Positions 1 through 20,000 of a stretch of 30,679 nucleotides of DNA are shown piece after piece (position 1 is the first letter of the stretch; each line of letters begins with the position of its first letter). The notes below the pieces were generated by a model, which was given only the letters and a program-made list of their open reading frames with translations, was not told the DNA's origin and did not search any database. The position numbers and the translations under genes were made by a program. Origin of the DNA: a virus; IMG/VR virus record IMGVR_UViG_3300013006_001870, positions 1-30,679 of that record. One strand, written 5' to 3'.

Positions 1-923
1 ACATAGTTTTGGCACCAGGTTCGGAATCGTTCACCGCCTGCACCTGATTTCAAGGTTGCGTCTGGGTTGAAGAAATCAGTGACCTTGACCGATTCATTAG
101 GCTTTTGCTTGCGGTCGTTCCACAAGAACAAGTTCATGTAGAAGATGATTTCACTGTAGGTGTCGTACATGGGTGTAGCCGTCAAAAAGACCAAGACCAA
201 TCCATCTGCGGTCTTCACAAGATTCTCCAATCCACGCGTCACGCCTTTCATTCCTTCATCGTCTTTGGATTCACGGATGTTGTGGGCTTCGTCAATAATC
301 AGCAATCGATTATCAAAGTTCTCGTGCACCCAGTCACGATCAATGTCCTTTTCCGTGCCTCCGAGTTTGGACATGATGAGTGTGCCGAATGAACTATACG
401 CACTGAACTCGTAGAACTCCTTGATGATCAGGGATGAGGTGCGTTCAAGTTTCGCACGGATTTCAGGATTGTTCCAGTTCTTGGGTTCCGATTCAATCCG
501 CATCAACATGTCGAGATATCTCCTACCCGTACACTGCTTGGACTCCAAGGTTCCTGCTACGGTATCGATATTGACTCGACTCATATCGAACAATTGGGTT
601 TGGAAGTTGTCTTGGACTGCAGCCGACGCTACAATCATGACCTTCTTGTCTTGGAACTCGGGACGCAAGATGTATTCTTCCGCCACTTGAATTGCACTGC
701 AGGTTTTACCTGTACCTGTGCCGTGAATCATCAAGAGGTTACGATTGGAGCTATCCGGTGATAAGACACGACGCAAAAACACCTGCTGATTTTGGAGTTT
801 GAATCCCGATTGTTGGGTGGTTTCACAGGCTTGGTTGCGAAGAGACTTCAGCGCATCAATTGATGCGGGCGGAAGGCGTTCGTTGATAATCTCCGACAAC
901 TCGGAGTGGGTGAGATTAACCAT
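1..923 (-). CDS. D6/D11-like SF2 (SNF2-type) DNA helicase/ATPase, N-terminal part, truncated by window edge
   Basis: The minus-strand frame stays open from an ATG at 923 to the window edge, giving about 307 residues. It shows the helicase order: Walker A HGTGTGKT near residues 67-74, a segment KVMIVASAAVQDNF resembling motif Ia, DEAH at 211-214 (LLIIDEAHN), and motif III TATP at 248-251. The spelling IHGTGTGKT together with the motif III form TATPMYDT is typical of poxvirus D6/D11-type ATPases (early transcription factor or NPH-I) and their giant-virus relatives, which act in viral transcription initiation, termination or release. The second RecA domain lies outside the window, so D6 cannot be separated from D11. 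The start is set by the context GTAAACAATG. Only 3 bp separate it from the upstream HNH gene, and rpb1 follows that, which fits a transcription block. Family call is firm; subfamily is inferred. Confidence 0.85.
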   Translation of the reverse strand, partial: MVNLTHSELSEIINERLPPASIDALKSLRNQACETTQQSGFKLQNQQVFLRRVLSPDSSNRNLLMIHGTGTGKTCSAIQVAEEYILRPEFQDKKVMIVASAAVQDNFQTQLFDMSRVNIDTVAGTLESKQCTGRRYLDMLMRIESEPKNWNNPEIRAKLERTSSLIIKEFYEFSAYSSFGTLIMSKLGGTEKDIDRDWVHENFDNRLLIIDEAHNIRESKDDEGMKGVTRGLENLVKTADGLVLVFLTATPMYDTYSEIIFYMNLFLWNDRKQKPNESVKVTDFFNPDATLKSGAGGERFRTWCQNY

Positions 924-926
924 TGT

Positions 927-2615
927 TTACTGCTTACGAGTTTTCTTGGACCGAGGACGACGATAGGTTTTGTGTCTTGGGGGGTATAAGGGTCTTCTAC
1001 GAGATGACCCACTCATGGTTGAAAACCGTTCAGGAAGGCCTTTTCCTCCACCTCTCTGTAATTGACGGGGATATTCGAACCACCCTGGAATTGGAATGTT
1101 GGGTGTTGGGTCTGTATTTGAAGAAGTCTTTACGATCTCATCGAATGGAACACCTCCTTGTTTGATGATTGCAATCTTGCTTGCTAACCATCCTTCAAGT
1201 CCTTGAACGAGTTTAGGTGAATTCAAAAAGTTAGAGAGATTCGAATTTGGTTCGGCAAGTGTTTTGAGAAAGCTTACTCCATCTCGTACTACAAATACAT
1301 AAATCTCTCCTGCAATCACTTGATTCGTTCCAACCAAGAATTTAGACCACATTGCGACATCATTGGTTTCCTTACCTTTCAAATAGTACATCAGTTTGAA
1401 TCGATATGCATTGAGAACTTCCGTTGTAAACTTGTTTTCAACGTGCTCACGAAACTTTAGACTGGATTCAGCTAACCATGCAGATATCAATCCACGCTCT
1501 TGTGCCGAAATTTCTCGCCCGATTTGTCCGAGAATTCGATGTATCATACCTGTAGTCTGTTCGGTTACGCTTGCGATGAAATGTCGAGCTACCGCAACAG
1601 GTTCTTTCATAGTCGCAGTTGGTAGGTCTCCTACATATCCTCGTTTAATCACTGTCTCTGGAAGGACTTCCGTTAGACTTGCACAGGTTGGGTCGGTTGC
1701 TAAAAATGAACGTACACACATGAGAGTCACCTTTGAATGTTGTTCTACGGTAAGACCGCTCGTATTGGCATAGTCTATCAATGTTTGACTGATTTTATAG
1801 ATTTCAGCCGTTCGGTTCGTTATCCAATCCCCCCATTTTTCATTCCTTTTCCTTCCGTTACCGAGAAATTCCATCAACAAAGCTCCACTTCCATATTTAG
1901 TCGTAGTTTGGATACTTTGTAAAAAAGCTTCAATACGACTCTGATTAATACTGAACTTGTTGTCTTGATACTCAATGAAATGTGTATCGTTCTTAATTTG
2001 ATTACAAATACGATGTGCCCACTTATATTCGTATGAAACACCTGTGCGATATGCCTCTGCTTTGGTAGGAGACTCATCTGCAAGTTGATTGTAGAGTTGT
2101 GATTCGTACAATCCTGAAAAGCAAAGTGCTTGGGCGATTGGAAATACATGTTCGCATTCAGCACCTAGTTCAACCGTTTTAGAGTGTCTTGGAATGTTTC
2201 CTCCACAAATCCAACAGTCAGTCTCATCCGGTTTTAATATACCCACTGTATTGCCGCATTGTGTTGTTGGACTCGACAATTCAACGAAATCTCGTAGCCC
2301 TCCATGTTTCACTTTCAAACACTCAATGGTTTTTTCATCTGAAAGGCTTGTTATAAGGTCGGTCAATCCGGTTAATAATATTGCAGGGGATTCAATGGAT
2401 TTAAGTGCAGTTTGACCGTCCCCTGAATTCCAATAGTCAAGTTCTCGTTTACCGTTGTCGGTTAAAAAGTATGGGTCTGTTGGACCACCTATCGTATACG
2501 CAATATAACTCTTGCGATGAGGGAGCGGAATTAAAAGTTGTTTACGACCTTGGAATCCAAAAATAGACGCAGTTCGGAGATACGCCGTTTGGTCGGCGAA
2601 CGATTCCTCTTCCAT
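927..2615 (-). CDS. HNH-type endonuclease domain protein (562 aa)
   Basis: The protein has a treble-clef HNH-like core in its first half. It contains CWICG (C134, C137), then the catalytic-type ECEHVFP segment (E155-H156), and about 45 residues later WAHRICNQIKND (H201, C204, N205, N209). Four zinc-ligand candidates and the EH...N pattern fit HNH nucleases, which nick or cut DNA using one metal ion. The rest (residues 1-120 and 215-530) is not recognised and looks mostly helical. The C-terminus (about 535-562) is strongly basic with runs of Arg/Lys, suggesting nucleic-acid binding. The gene sits 3 bp from the helicase start and 26 bp from the rpb1 stop. It may be a selfish, free-standing homing-type nuclease or a domesticated DNA-processing enzyme; the sequence does not decide. 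The start ATG lies in ATAATG context. Confidence 0.65.
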   Translation of the reverse strand: MEEESFADQTAYLRTASIFGFQGRKQLLIPLPHRKSYIAYTIGGPTDPYFLTDNGKRELDYWNSGDGQTALKSIESPAILLTGLTDLITSLSDEKTIECLKVKHGGLRDFVELSSPTTQCGNTVGILKPDETDCWICGGNIPRHSKTVELGAECEHVFPIAQALCFSGLYESQLYNQLADESPTKAEAYRTGVSYEYKWAHRICNQIKNDTHFIEYQDNKFSINQSRIEAFLQSIQTTTKYGSGALLMEFLGNGRKRNEKWGDWITNRTAEIYKISQTLIDYANTSGLTVEQHSKVTLMCVRSFLATDPTCASLTEVLPETVIKRGYVGDLPTATMKEPVAVARHFIASVTEQTTGMIHRILGQIGREISAQERGLISAWLAESSLKFREHVENKFTTEVLNAYRFKLMYYLKGKETNDVAMWSKFLVGTNQVIAGEIYVFVVRDGVSFLKTLAEPNSNLSNFLNSPKLVQGLEGWLASKIAIIKQGGVPFDEIVKTSSNTDPTPNIPIPGWFEYPRQLQRGGGKGLPERFSTMSGSSRRRPLYPPRHKTYRRPRSKKTRKQ

Positions 2616-2641
2616 TATCTACTTTCCATATTTCATTTCAG

Positions 2642-5600
2642 TTACCACTCCATGAGAATGTCTTCCAATCGGCACTCTCCAACCGGTGCGGTCTCTAATC
2701 GCTGGTTCACCTTGTCGAGCGTATCGTCTTCCGGTGCTTCTTCTTCACCTTCAGGCAATCGTGCTTCATCCACCAAGATGTCCACAAATCCAGTACCACA
2801 GGGAGGTTTCTGTCCGAACATAATGTTTGCAGAGACACCTCGCATACTGTCCTTCTCCGCCCAGATAGCTGCATTAAACATAATCTTGGAAGTCTCTTCG
2901 AACGACGACTTTGCCAAGACACCCGTCTCGTTCTTACTCATACCGAATCGGTTCACAGGCACAATGCGTCCTCCAAAGGTCATCGTATCCACCAACACAG
3001 CCAAGTGTCGATAGTTCACCTTCTCCGACGAGAAGACCTCATTGATTTCCTCATACAACGCCAGTCGTGCAGCTTCAATTCCAAACACTTCTGCGATTTC
3101 GTGAATGTCGTTCGAGAACGTGCGCGTTCCATCTACACCTGGAAACACCATCAAGTCATACAAGTTTGTGCCTTCCACATCCAACACATATTGCTCGACA
3201 GACTTGTATCCACCTAACTGTGCATCGTGTACTAACTCGTTCTTCACACGACGCTGGAACACTCGACCAATGCCTGGCACACCCGTCAACGAAGTATCCA
3301 AGATCTTGTCCTCCAAGAATCGCAACTGGATTGGATTCTTAATCACTGCGGGGTCAAACATCAGTCGCATCACCAAGTTCTTGACGGATTTGGTCGTTGG
3401 GTCACTTCCAGGGTCCGAGTATCGGCACTGCACAATCTTCAATGCAGGGTTTGCAGACATCTTGGCTTGAATCTCTACCATGTCGAGGATATTGCGTGAC
3501 GCCATTTGCAATTCATTCATCTCCAATCGTAGAATCCACGGTGAAGTGGGCGTTCCATCTCCGTCACAGGAGAACTCTTCGTATCGCTGTAACATCTCAC
3601 GGTCTTCGTCAATGGCTGTGGTTGCTGCGAGAGGATACGGGTCATAGAAGATACGTACTGAATTGGTGATGTCTCGCAAGGTAGTCTTCTGAATCTCCTT
3701 CATCTTCACCACCGCCGCGTCTTGGCTTTCCATCAGCTGGGGTTCGAGATACACGGTATTACTGGGTCGTTTAGGATTGGAGGAAGCCGATAACAACTCT
3801 TCAATACGGGGCACACCTGAAGTGGCATTCGCCTTGGCTGTACCTGCGCTGTGGAAGGTATTCAAGGTAAGCTGCGTCGTAGGTTCTCCAATGGATTGGG
3901 CTGCAAGTGCACCCACCATTTCACCTGCATGGACTTGGCTTTGAATGTATCGGAATCGGATGTCTCGCATCAGTTCATCAAACAACGCTTGGCTGAATCG
4001 GTGAATCACAATCGACTTCTTGGGTGCCAAATAGTATCGCAGCAGAATGTGGAACACTCGGTTGTTCGGGAACTCGGCTACAAAGCGTCCGATTGCACTG
4101 GTGACATGCTTGGGTGTCAAATCCGTCTTGGTGCTGTAGGGATTCGCATACTTTTCCACGAGTCTCTTCAAGTTCACAGGTGCTTGAAGTGTGTCGACCT
4201 TCTTGTGTCGGAAGGTCTTGTTGAAGAGAAGCTCACGGTCTGCAATGAGTTCATCCACTAAATCGGGTGATTCTTCCACGGCTTCCTTCAAGAATGGATT
4301 CACATCGGCAGGCGTCAAGGAATACTCTGCATAGAGGTTCTCAAGTGTCTTCAACACAAGGTCACAGGACTGGTCTTCTACACAGATGGTATCAATTCCA
4401 TCGTCACCGTAGTGGAACTGAACGATGTTTCCATTCACATTACGCACTGTGCCTCCATACTCGATGTGCTGGTCCTCCATGGTCTTCATCAATCGACGCT
4501 GAATGTATCCTGTATCGGAGGTCTTCACAGCCGTATCAATCAATCCTTCTCGTCCAGCTTGTGCGTGGAAGAAGAACTCGGCAGGCATCAGACCATCTAC
4601 AAAGCTGTGTTCGACAAAGCCACGAGATTCCACTCCATCGTCGTAGCGTGTAAAGTGAGGCAGTGTGCGGTCTTGGAGTGTATATTGAACTCGCTTACCT
4701 TCAATCAACTGCTGTCCTAGTGTCGCGACCATCTGTGTGATGTTCGCTTCCGAGCCTTTGGAACCTGAATCGACCATCTGAACGATACGATTCAATCCAT
4801 CCGCTCGTGCAGTCTTCTTCAAACTGTCAATCACCTCGGTGTTAATCTTGTTCACGACATCCTTCATGGCCGAAGAGATATCGTCTTCCAGCTTTTCACC
4901 ATCGGACATACCCATGTTGTTGATGTACTTGCCTCCGTGGACATTGGTGAGAATCTCGGACACTTTGCGTCGTCCTTCTGCAATCTTATCCTTCACGAAT
5001 GCATTGGTCTTGAAATCGGCAATCAAGTCTGAAGTGCCCACCGAGAAGCCGGTATACAAGTTGAACTGTGTCACAATGCTTTGAATGTCGTTGATGAACT
5101 GACCTGCACGTTGAGGTCCAAAGTCATTGTAGGTCAAGTGCACCAAGTTTCCAGTCGCACTCTTCTTCAAGACACCCTTGGTCAGTTCCCCCATTTCAAG
5201 CTTGATTCCACGAGCATTGTAGTTAATCAACGGCATGGCCATCGAGATGATTTCAGAACCCGTCCAGTTACGGTTCTTTCTCTTGAAAGGACGATTGATG
5301 CGTGCGAGCATATTCATCGCAATGTGTTCGGGCACTTCGACACCCGGTTGTGAGATACGGTAGGCACCTGTCATGGTATCCTGAAAGAGCTGGATAATGG
5401 GAGTGGAAGTACGAGGACTGATGATGTTACGCAAGACCGACGCCAACACACGAAGCTCGGTTGCAGCTGGGATGCTTTGAGGTACATGCATATTCATCTC
5501 ATCTCCATCAAAGTCTGCGTTATAGGGTCGGGTGGCAGAGACATTCAGACGGAAGGTCGAATACGGCAACACTTTGACTCGGTGTGCTTCCATAGAGGCT

Positions 5601-6865
5601 TTGTGAAGGGACGGTTGTCGGTTGAACAGCACAATGTCTCCGTCAATGATGTGTCTGTGAACGACATCGCCTTCCTTCAAGTCAATCGTATCTGGATTCA
5701 CATAGAGCAAACTGAAGGTCTGCTTGTCTTTCTTGATGAAGACCGATTTGGCTCCTGGATGCTTCTCGGGTCCATTGCGAACATAGCCTAGTAGTCGCTC
5801 ACGATTGTAGGGGCTTACGATTTCAGGAAAGGTCAAGTTGGTTGCGATTTCTTCGGGCACACCGAGTTCGTCCAAGTCAATGTTCGCATCGGGTGTAATG
5901 ACCGACCTCGCAGAGAAGTCTACACGCTTACCCATCAAGTTACCACGAACACGTCCTGTCTTGGCACCGAATCGTGACTTCAAGGTGCGCAGAGGGCGTC
6001 CAGAGCGCTGTTGGGTAGGAGGCATACCCTTGATGTCGTTGTCGACATAGGTTGCTACATTGTATTGAAGCAACGAGGTCAGCTTATCAATCATATCGGC
6101 TGAATCGTTCTTATCAATCTTGTCTCGCAATCGGTCATTGGAACGGATGATGGAGATGAGCTGGTGCGTCAAGTCATCTTCCATTCGCTGATGGTCGTCC
6201 ATCACGACCGAAGGACGCACGGTCAACGGTGGAACTGCAAGTGCATTGCAAATCATCCATTCAGGTCGTGCAAACTGTGGATCAAATCCAAGACGACGGC
6301 AGTCTTCGTTGGTGATACGCTGGAAGGCTCGAAGGACGATTTCAGGTTGAAGTTGAACAGGGTCCACAGGTGCTTCATCCTTTGCGAGTTTCTTGAACGC
6401 TTCCAACTTTGCAGCCGTGCCTGCAATCTTACTGACTTTCGCAAACATCGGTGTTTCACAGGTCGAACAGACGGGAGTGTATTTCGTCTGGTCACGCACT
6501 TCCTTGAATCGCGCCATACCCGTTGTGGTCATGCTGTCGAGGACTTCAGGTGCGAGAATCGGTTTGGAACAGTTCAAGCAGATGACATTGCAGAGCTTCT
6601 CGACCGTATCGAAGAACTGATACAGATACATCGGTCGTGCAAGTTCAATGTGTCCAAAGTGTCCAGGGCAAAGTTGGTTGGTCTGTTTACAGGTCGGACA
6701 GACCTTGCCGTTCTCAATCACTCCGAATCGTGAATCAAACACGCCATTTGGAACGGGTTGTCCGCTTTGGTACGTTTTATCAGTCGTTACTTCTACGACA
6801 CTGCGCTTCCGAATGTCTTCGGGGTTCGCAATACCGAATTGAACACCAATAATTGTATCACCCAT
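2642..6865 (-). CDS. RPB1: DNA-directed RNA polymerase II largest subunit (viral RPB1), 1407 aa
   Basis: This is the catalytic beta-prime-like subunit of a virus-encoded multisubunit RNA polymerase. Landmarks in order: clamp zinc site CPTC...CPGHFGH (about 56-74); second zinc pairs CLNC and CSTC; rudder/lid region with GKRVDFSARSVI; FNRQPSLHK; the Mg-binding NADFDGDE at 449-456; the bridge-helix region GREGLIDTAVKTSDTGY; and the trigger loop EPTTQLTLNTFHSAGTA near 992-1008. The funnel and bridge segments follow RNA polymerase II closely (LPHF...GFVE, EFFFHAQAGREG). The protein ends after an acidic stretch in MEW, with no YSPTSPS heptads, so the Pol II C-terminal domain is absent, as in other giant-virus RPB1 proteins. 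The length fits viral RPB1. No intein or intron is visible. A TATAAG sits about 10 bp upstream of ACACAATG. The HNH gene follows after 26 bp. Confidence 0.97.
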   Translation of the reverse strand: MGDTIIGVQFGIANPEDIRKRSVVEVTTDKTYQSGQPVPNGVFDSRFGVIENGKVCPTCKQTNQLCPGHFGHIELARPMYLYQFFDTVEKLCNVICLNCSKPILAPEVLDSMTTTGMARFKEVRDQTKYTPVCSTCETPMFAKVSKIAGTAAKLEAFKKLAKDEAPVDPVQLQPEIVLRAFQRITNEDCRRLGFDPQFARPEWMICNALAVPPLTVRPSVVMDDHQRMEDDLTHQLISIIRSNDRLRDKIDKNDSADMIDKLTSLLQYNVATYVDNDIKGMPPTQQRSGRPLRTLKSRFGAKTGRVRGNLMGKRVDFSARSVITPDANIDLDELGVPEEIATNLTFPEIVSPYNRERLLGYVRNGPEKHPGAKSVFIKKDKQTFSLLYVNPDTIDLKEGDVVHRHIIDGDIVLFNRQPSLHKASMEAHRVKVLPYSTFRLNVSATRPYNADFDGDEMNMHVPQSIPAATELRVLASVLRNIISPRTSTPIIQLFQDTMTGAYRISQPGVEVPEHIAMNMLARINRPFKRKNRNWTGSEIISMAMPLINYNARGIKLEMGELTKGVLKKSATGNLVHLTYNDFGPQRAGQFINDIQSIVTQFNLYTGFSVGTSDLIADFKTNAFVKDKIAEGRRKVSEILTNVHGGKYINNMGMSDGEKLEDDISSAMKDVVNKINTEVIDSLKKTARADGLNRIVQMVDSGSKGSEANITQMVATLGQQLIEGKRVQYTLQDRTLPHFTRYDDGVESRGFVEHSFVDGLMPAEFFFHAQAGREGLIDTAVKTSDTGYIQRRLMKTMEDQHIEYGGTVRNVNGNIVQFHYGDDGIDTICVEDQSCDLVLKTLENLYAEYSLTPADVNPFLKEAVEESPDLVDELIADRELLFNKTFRHKKVDTLQAPVNLKRLVEKYANPYSTKTDLTPKHVTSAIGRFVAEFPNNRVFHILLRYYLAPKKSIVIHRFSQALFDELMRDIRFRYIQSQVHAGEMVGALAAQSIGEPTTQLTLNTFHSAGTAKANATSGVPRIEELLSASSNPKRPSNTVYLEPQLMESQDAAVVKMKEIQKTTLRDITNSVRIFYDPYPLAATTAIDEDREMLQRYEEFSCDGDGTPTSPWILRLEMNELQMASRNILDMVEIQAKMSANPALKIVQCRYSDPGSDPTTKSVKNLVMRLMFDPAVIKNPIQLRFLEDKILDTSLTGVPGIGRVFQRRVKNELVHDAQLGGYKSVEQYVLDVEGTNLYDLMVFPGVDGTRTFSNDIHEIAEVFGIEAARLALYEEINEVFSSEKVNYRHLAVLVDTMTFGGRIVPVNRFGMSKNETGVLAKSSFEETSKIMFNAAIWAEKDSMRGVSANIMFGQKPPCGTGFVDILVDEARLPEGEEEAPEDDTLDKVNQRLETAPVGECRLEDILMEW

Positions 6866-6903
6866 TGTGTGTCTCTTATACCTATGTGTAGATTCTTCCG
6901 TTT

Positions 6904-7188
6904 TTACTGCTCCGCAAGTTCAAGTAGAGTATGCCAGTGGTCGTCGTCTTCGATGAACCGCTTCACCATCTCTACATCGTGTTCCCGCTTTTCAAGGTAG
7001 AGAAACATTCGTTCAAACTCTTCTCCACGCTTTTGTTGAAACAACTTGTATTGACGAATACTCGCATAGCGAACATAGTCTAACATGTCATTTGTCATTC
7101 GCTCCGCTCCGTTTGGGTCTTGACGCTCAACATCCTTGAACTTTCGAACCAGCGTTGCCCAGTGTTCTTGCAGTAAATAGACATCCAT
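6904..7188 (-). CDS. Small charged, probably helical protein of unknown function (94 aa)
   Basis: The product (MDVYLLQEHWATLV...LLELAEQ) is rich in Glu, Asp, Lys and Arg, has no Cys and no hydrophobic stretch long enough for a membrane helix, and looks all-helical throughout. I do not recognise a family. The frame extends upstream to an ATG at 7290, but that would add residues overlapping the neighbouring collagen gene by 80 bp. The internal ATG at 7188 starts a more protein-like sequence, lies 22 bp after the stop of that gene, and fits the compact layout, so I chose it. The stop is 38 bp before the rpb1 start on the same strand, so it could be transcribed with the transcription block, but nothing in its sequence ties it to the polymerase. 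Confidence 0.7.
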   Translation of the reverse strand: MDVYLLQEHWATLVRKFKDVERQDPNGAERMTNDMLDYVRYASIRQYKLFQQKRGEEFERMFLYLEKREHDVEMVKRFIEDDDHWHTLLELAEQ

Positions 7189-7210
7189 TATTCGGTAGTG
7201 TGTGATTATT

Positions 7211-13307
<6,097 letters not shown>

Positions 13308-13315
13308 TACCTTTC

Positions 13316-17024
<3,709 letters not shown>

Positions 17025-17030
17025 AAAGGC

Positions 17031-20000
17031 TTATTGGATTTTACGGATACGATGGTTTCCAAAGTCTGCAAGATACATAATTCCACCTGAGTCTATTGTA
17101 ACACCCCAAGGAAAGTTGAAAGTCGCATTGGTTTCAGTTCCATTTCCAGATCCTGACGTTGCTTGACCCGCCAATGTTGTAACTACACCTGATGGCGTGA
17201 TTCTACGAATACGATTGTTGTAAGCGTCTGCTACATATACATTTCCCGCAGAATCCACTGCAACTCCATAAGGCTTATTAAACTGTGCACCGGCTCCAGT
17301 TCCATCAGCAAATCCTGCTGTACTACCTGCGAATGTTGAAACTACACCTGCGGCTGTGATTTTACGGATGCGGTTGTTAAATTGATCTGCTACATATACA
17401 TTTCCAGCTGAATCTACTGCGACTCCAAGAGGAAGATTGAATTGAGCATTGGTGCCCGCTGCATCCGTTGATCCTGTCGTTGCTTGACCTGCGAATGTTG
17501 AAACTACACCTAAAGGTGTGATTTTACGGATGCGATTATTATCTGTGTCTGCTACATACACAAACCCCCCTGAATCGACTGCGACTCCATTAGGATAATT
17601 GAATTTAGCAGCTGTTGCCGTTCCATCGGCATAACCTTGTGTACCTTGTCCTGCTATTCCTGCAAAGGTTGTGACTACACCTGTAGATGTGATTTTGCGT
17701 ATACAGAAGTTATTATTGTCAGCTACATATACATCTCCAGCCGAATTAACTGCGACTCCGCTAGGAACTCTGAATGATGCACTGGTTCCCGTTGCATTCG
17801 TTGATCCTGCCGTTGTTTGTCCTGCTAATGTAGTGACTACACCTGCGGGTGTGATTTTACGAATAAGATTATTTCCTCTATCCGATACATATATATTGCC
17901 TTGTGAATCCACTGCGACTCCACTAGGAGACGCGAACGTCGCATTGGTTCCAGTTGCGTTAGTCGATCCCGATGTACTCCCCGCGAGTGTCGTCACCACA
18001 CCCCGATTCAAAGGTACTTGGGTAGGGTTTCTGATTATACGGATACGGGTATTATGCCTGTCTGTCACATAGAGAGTTCCTGCAAAATCAACTGCAACTC
18101 CCCAAGGAGAATTAAAACCTGAATTCGTTCCAGTTCCATTGCTAAATACTGTTGTTCCATTCCCTAAGAGTGTTGAAACTACACCTGCGGGCGTGATCAT
18201 ACGGATACGGTTATTACCAGTATCTGCTACATAGACATTTCCTCTAAAATCAACTGCAATTCCACGAGGTGTATTGAATTGTGCGTTGGTTCCGACTCCG
18301 TCTTGATATCCTTGCGAACTTCCTGCAAATGTTGTCACCCTGTAACCACCATCAATTCTACGAATTCGATGACTACCTAATTCTGTAACATACATGACAA
18401 ATGATAGAGAAGGAGACAATGCGATTCCAAATGGATTCTGGAAACTTGCATTGACTCCTATTCCATCAACAGATTGTTCAAATCCAGTACCCAAATCCTT
18501 ATTTGCGTATCCACCACTAGTCTCTACAGCACGGATACAGTTACCGGCGGTTTCAACTACATAAATAATTGCTCCGTTATTCCATAATACGACCCCACAA
18601 GGTTGATTGAACCTCGCACTAGTAGCAACTCCATTAGTTGTTCCACTAGTTCCACTCCCTGAAAATGTAGTGACTACACCTGCGGGCGTGATCATACGGA
18701 TACGATGATTCATTGTATCCCCTACAAACACATTTCCAAGTGAATTCACTACAACTCCTTCCGGATAGTTGAAACTTGCACCGGCTCCCGTTCCATTGCC
18801 AAACGTAGCTGATCCACTTCCTGCTAGGAATGTAACTACACCTGCAGGTGTGATTCTACGGATACGTAAATTGTCAACCACAATTATGTTTCCCGTTAAA
18901 TAATCAACTGTCATTGCAGATGGTAGTTCAAAAGATGCATTGGTTCCTGTTCCATCAATAAACGATGAAGTTCCACTACCCGCTAATGTTGTGACTACAC
19001 TGGATATTGGAGATGTGTATATATTTGCAATTTTACGGATCGAGTGATTACCGCTATCTGCTACATATGCATTTCGAAACCGATCCACCGTGATTCCTTG
19101 AGGAGTGTTGAAGCGTGAAGGTGTGAATCCAGCTGTCCCGTCGCCTGCGAGTGTTGAGACTACACCGGTTGAGGTTTGAATGGTACGAATACGGTTGTTG
19201 GTTTGGTCGGCCACATATAAGGTTCCCAGTACATCGATGGAAAGATGATAGGGAAAATAGAATCGTGCATTGGTACCTGTTTCATCCGCGTATCCTGCAG
19301 TTGACCCTGCAAGTGTTGTCACAGTTCCATCGGAAGTAACCCGGCGAATACGTTGATTGTTCGTGTCGGCTACATACACATTTCCATAGATGTCTGCAAC
19401 AATTCCAGATGGAGTATTGAATGCTGCATTGGTTCCGACTCCATCGGCAAAGGTAGCCGTTCGACTTCCAGCTAACGTTGTGACTACACCTGCTGAAGTG
19501 ATCCTACGAATATTATGATTTCCGATATCCGATACATAGATTGTACCTACTGGATCGACTGTGATTCCAACAGGTGTATTGAAGGTTGCAGAAGTTCCGG
19601 TTCCATCGGCAAATCCTGACGTTGTACTACCTGCAAAGGTTGAAACTACACCCGCAGGTGTGATTCTGCGAATTTGTCGACTTGCACTATCGGCTACATA
19701 CACATTGCCGGCAGAGTCAAGTGCAGTTCCGCGAGGAAAATTGAACCTCGCATTGGTTCCAGTTGAATTAGTTGATCCTGCCGTTGCACTGCCTGCAAAT
19801 GTAGTGACTACACCTGCAGGTGTGACTTTGCGAATACGGTGGTTGTTTGTGTCTGCTAGATACATCGTTCCATCCCAATCGGTCGCGACTCCCACTGGTT
19901 GATTGAACCATCCTCCATCTGTGAATCCTGATGTACTACTACCACCAATTGTGCTTACTGTATTTGAAAATATCATGCGGATACGGTGGCTGCCACTGTC

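Noticed and set aside
6164-6733. A 189-codon plus-strand open frame and other long frames across 2700-6850
   Set aside because: They lie antisense to rpb1, whose motifs are intact over the whole length; no family features in the shadow frames.
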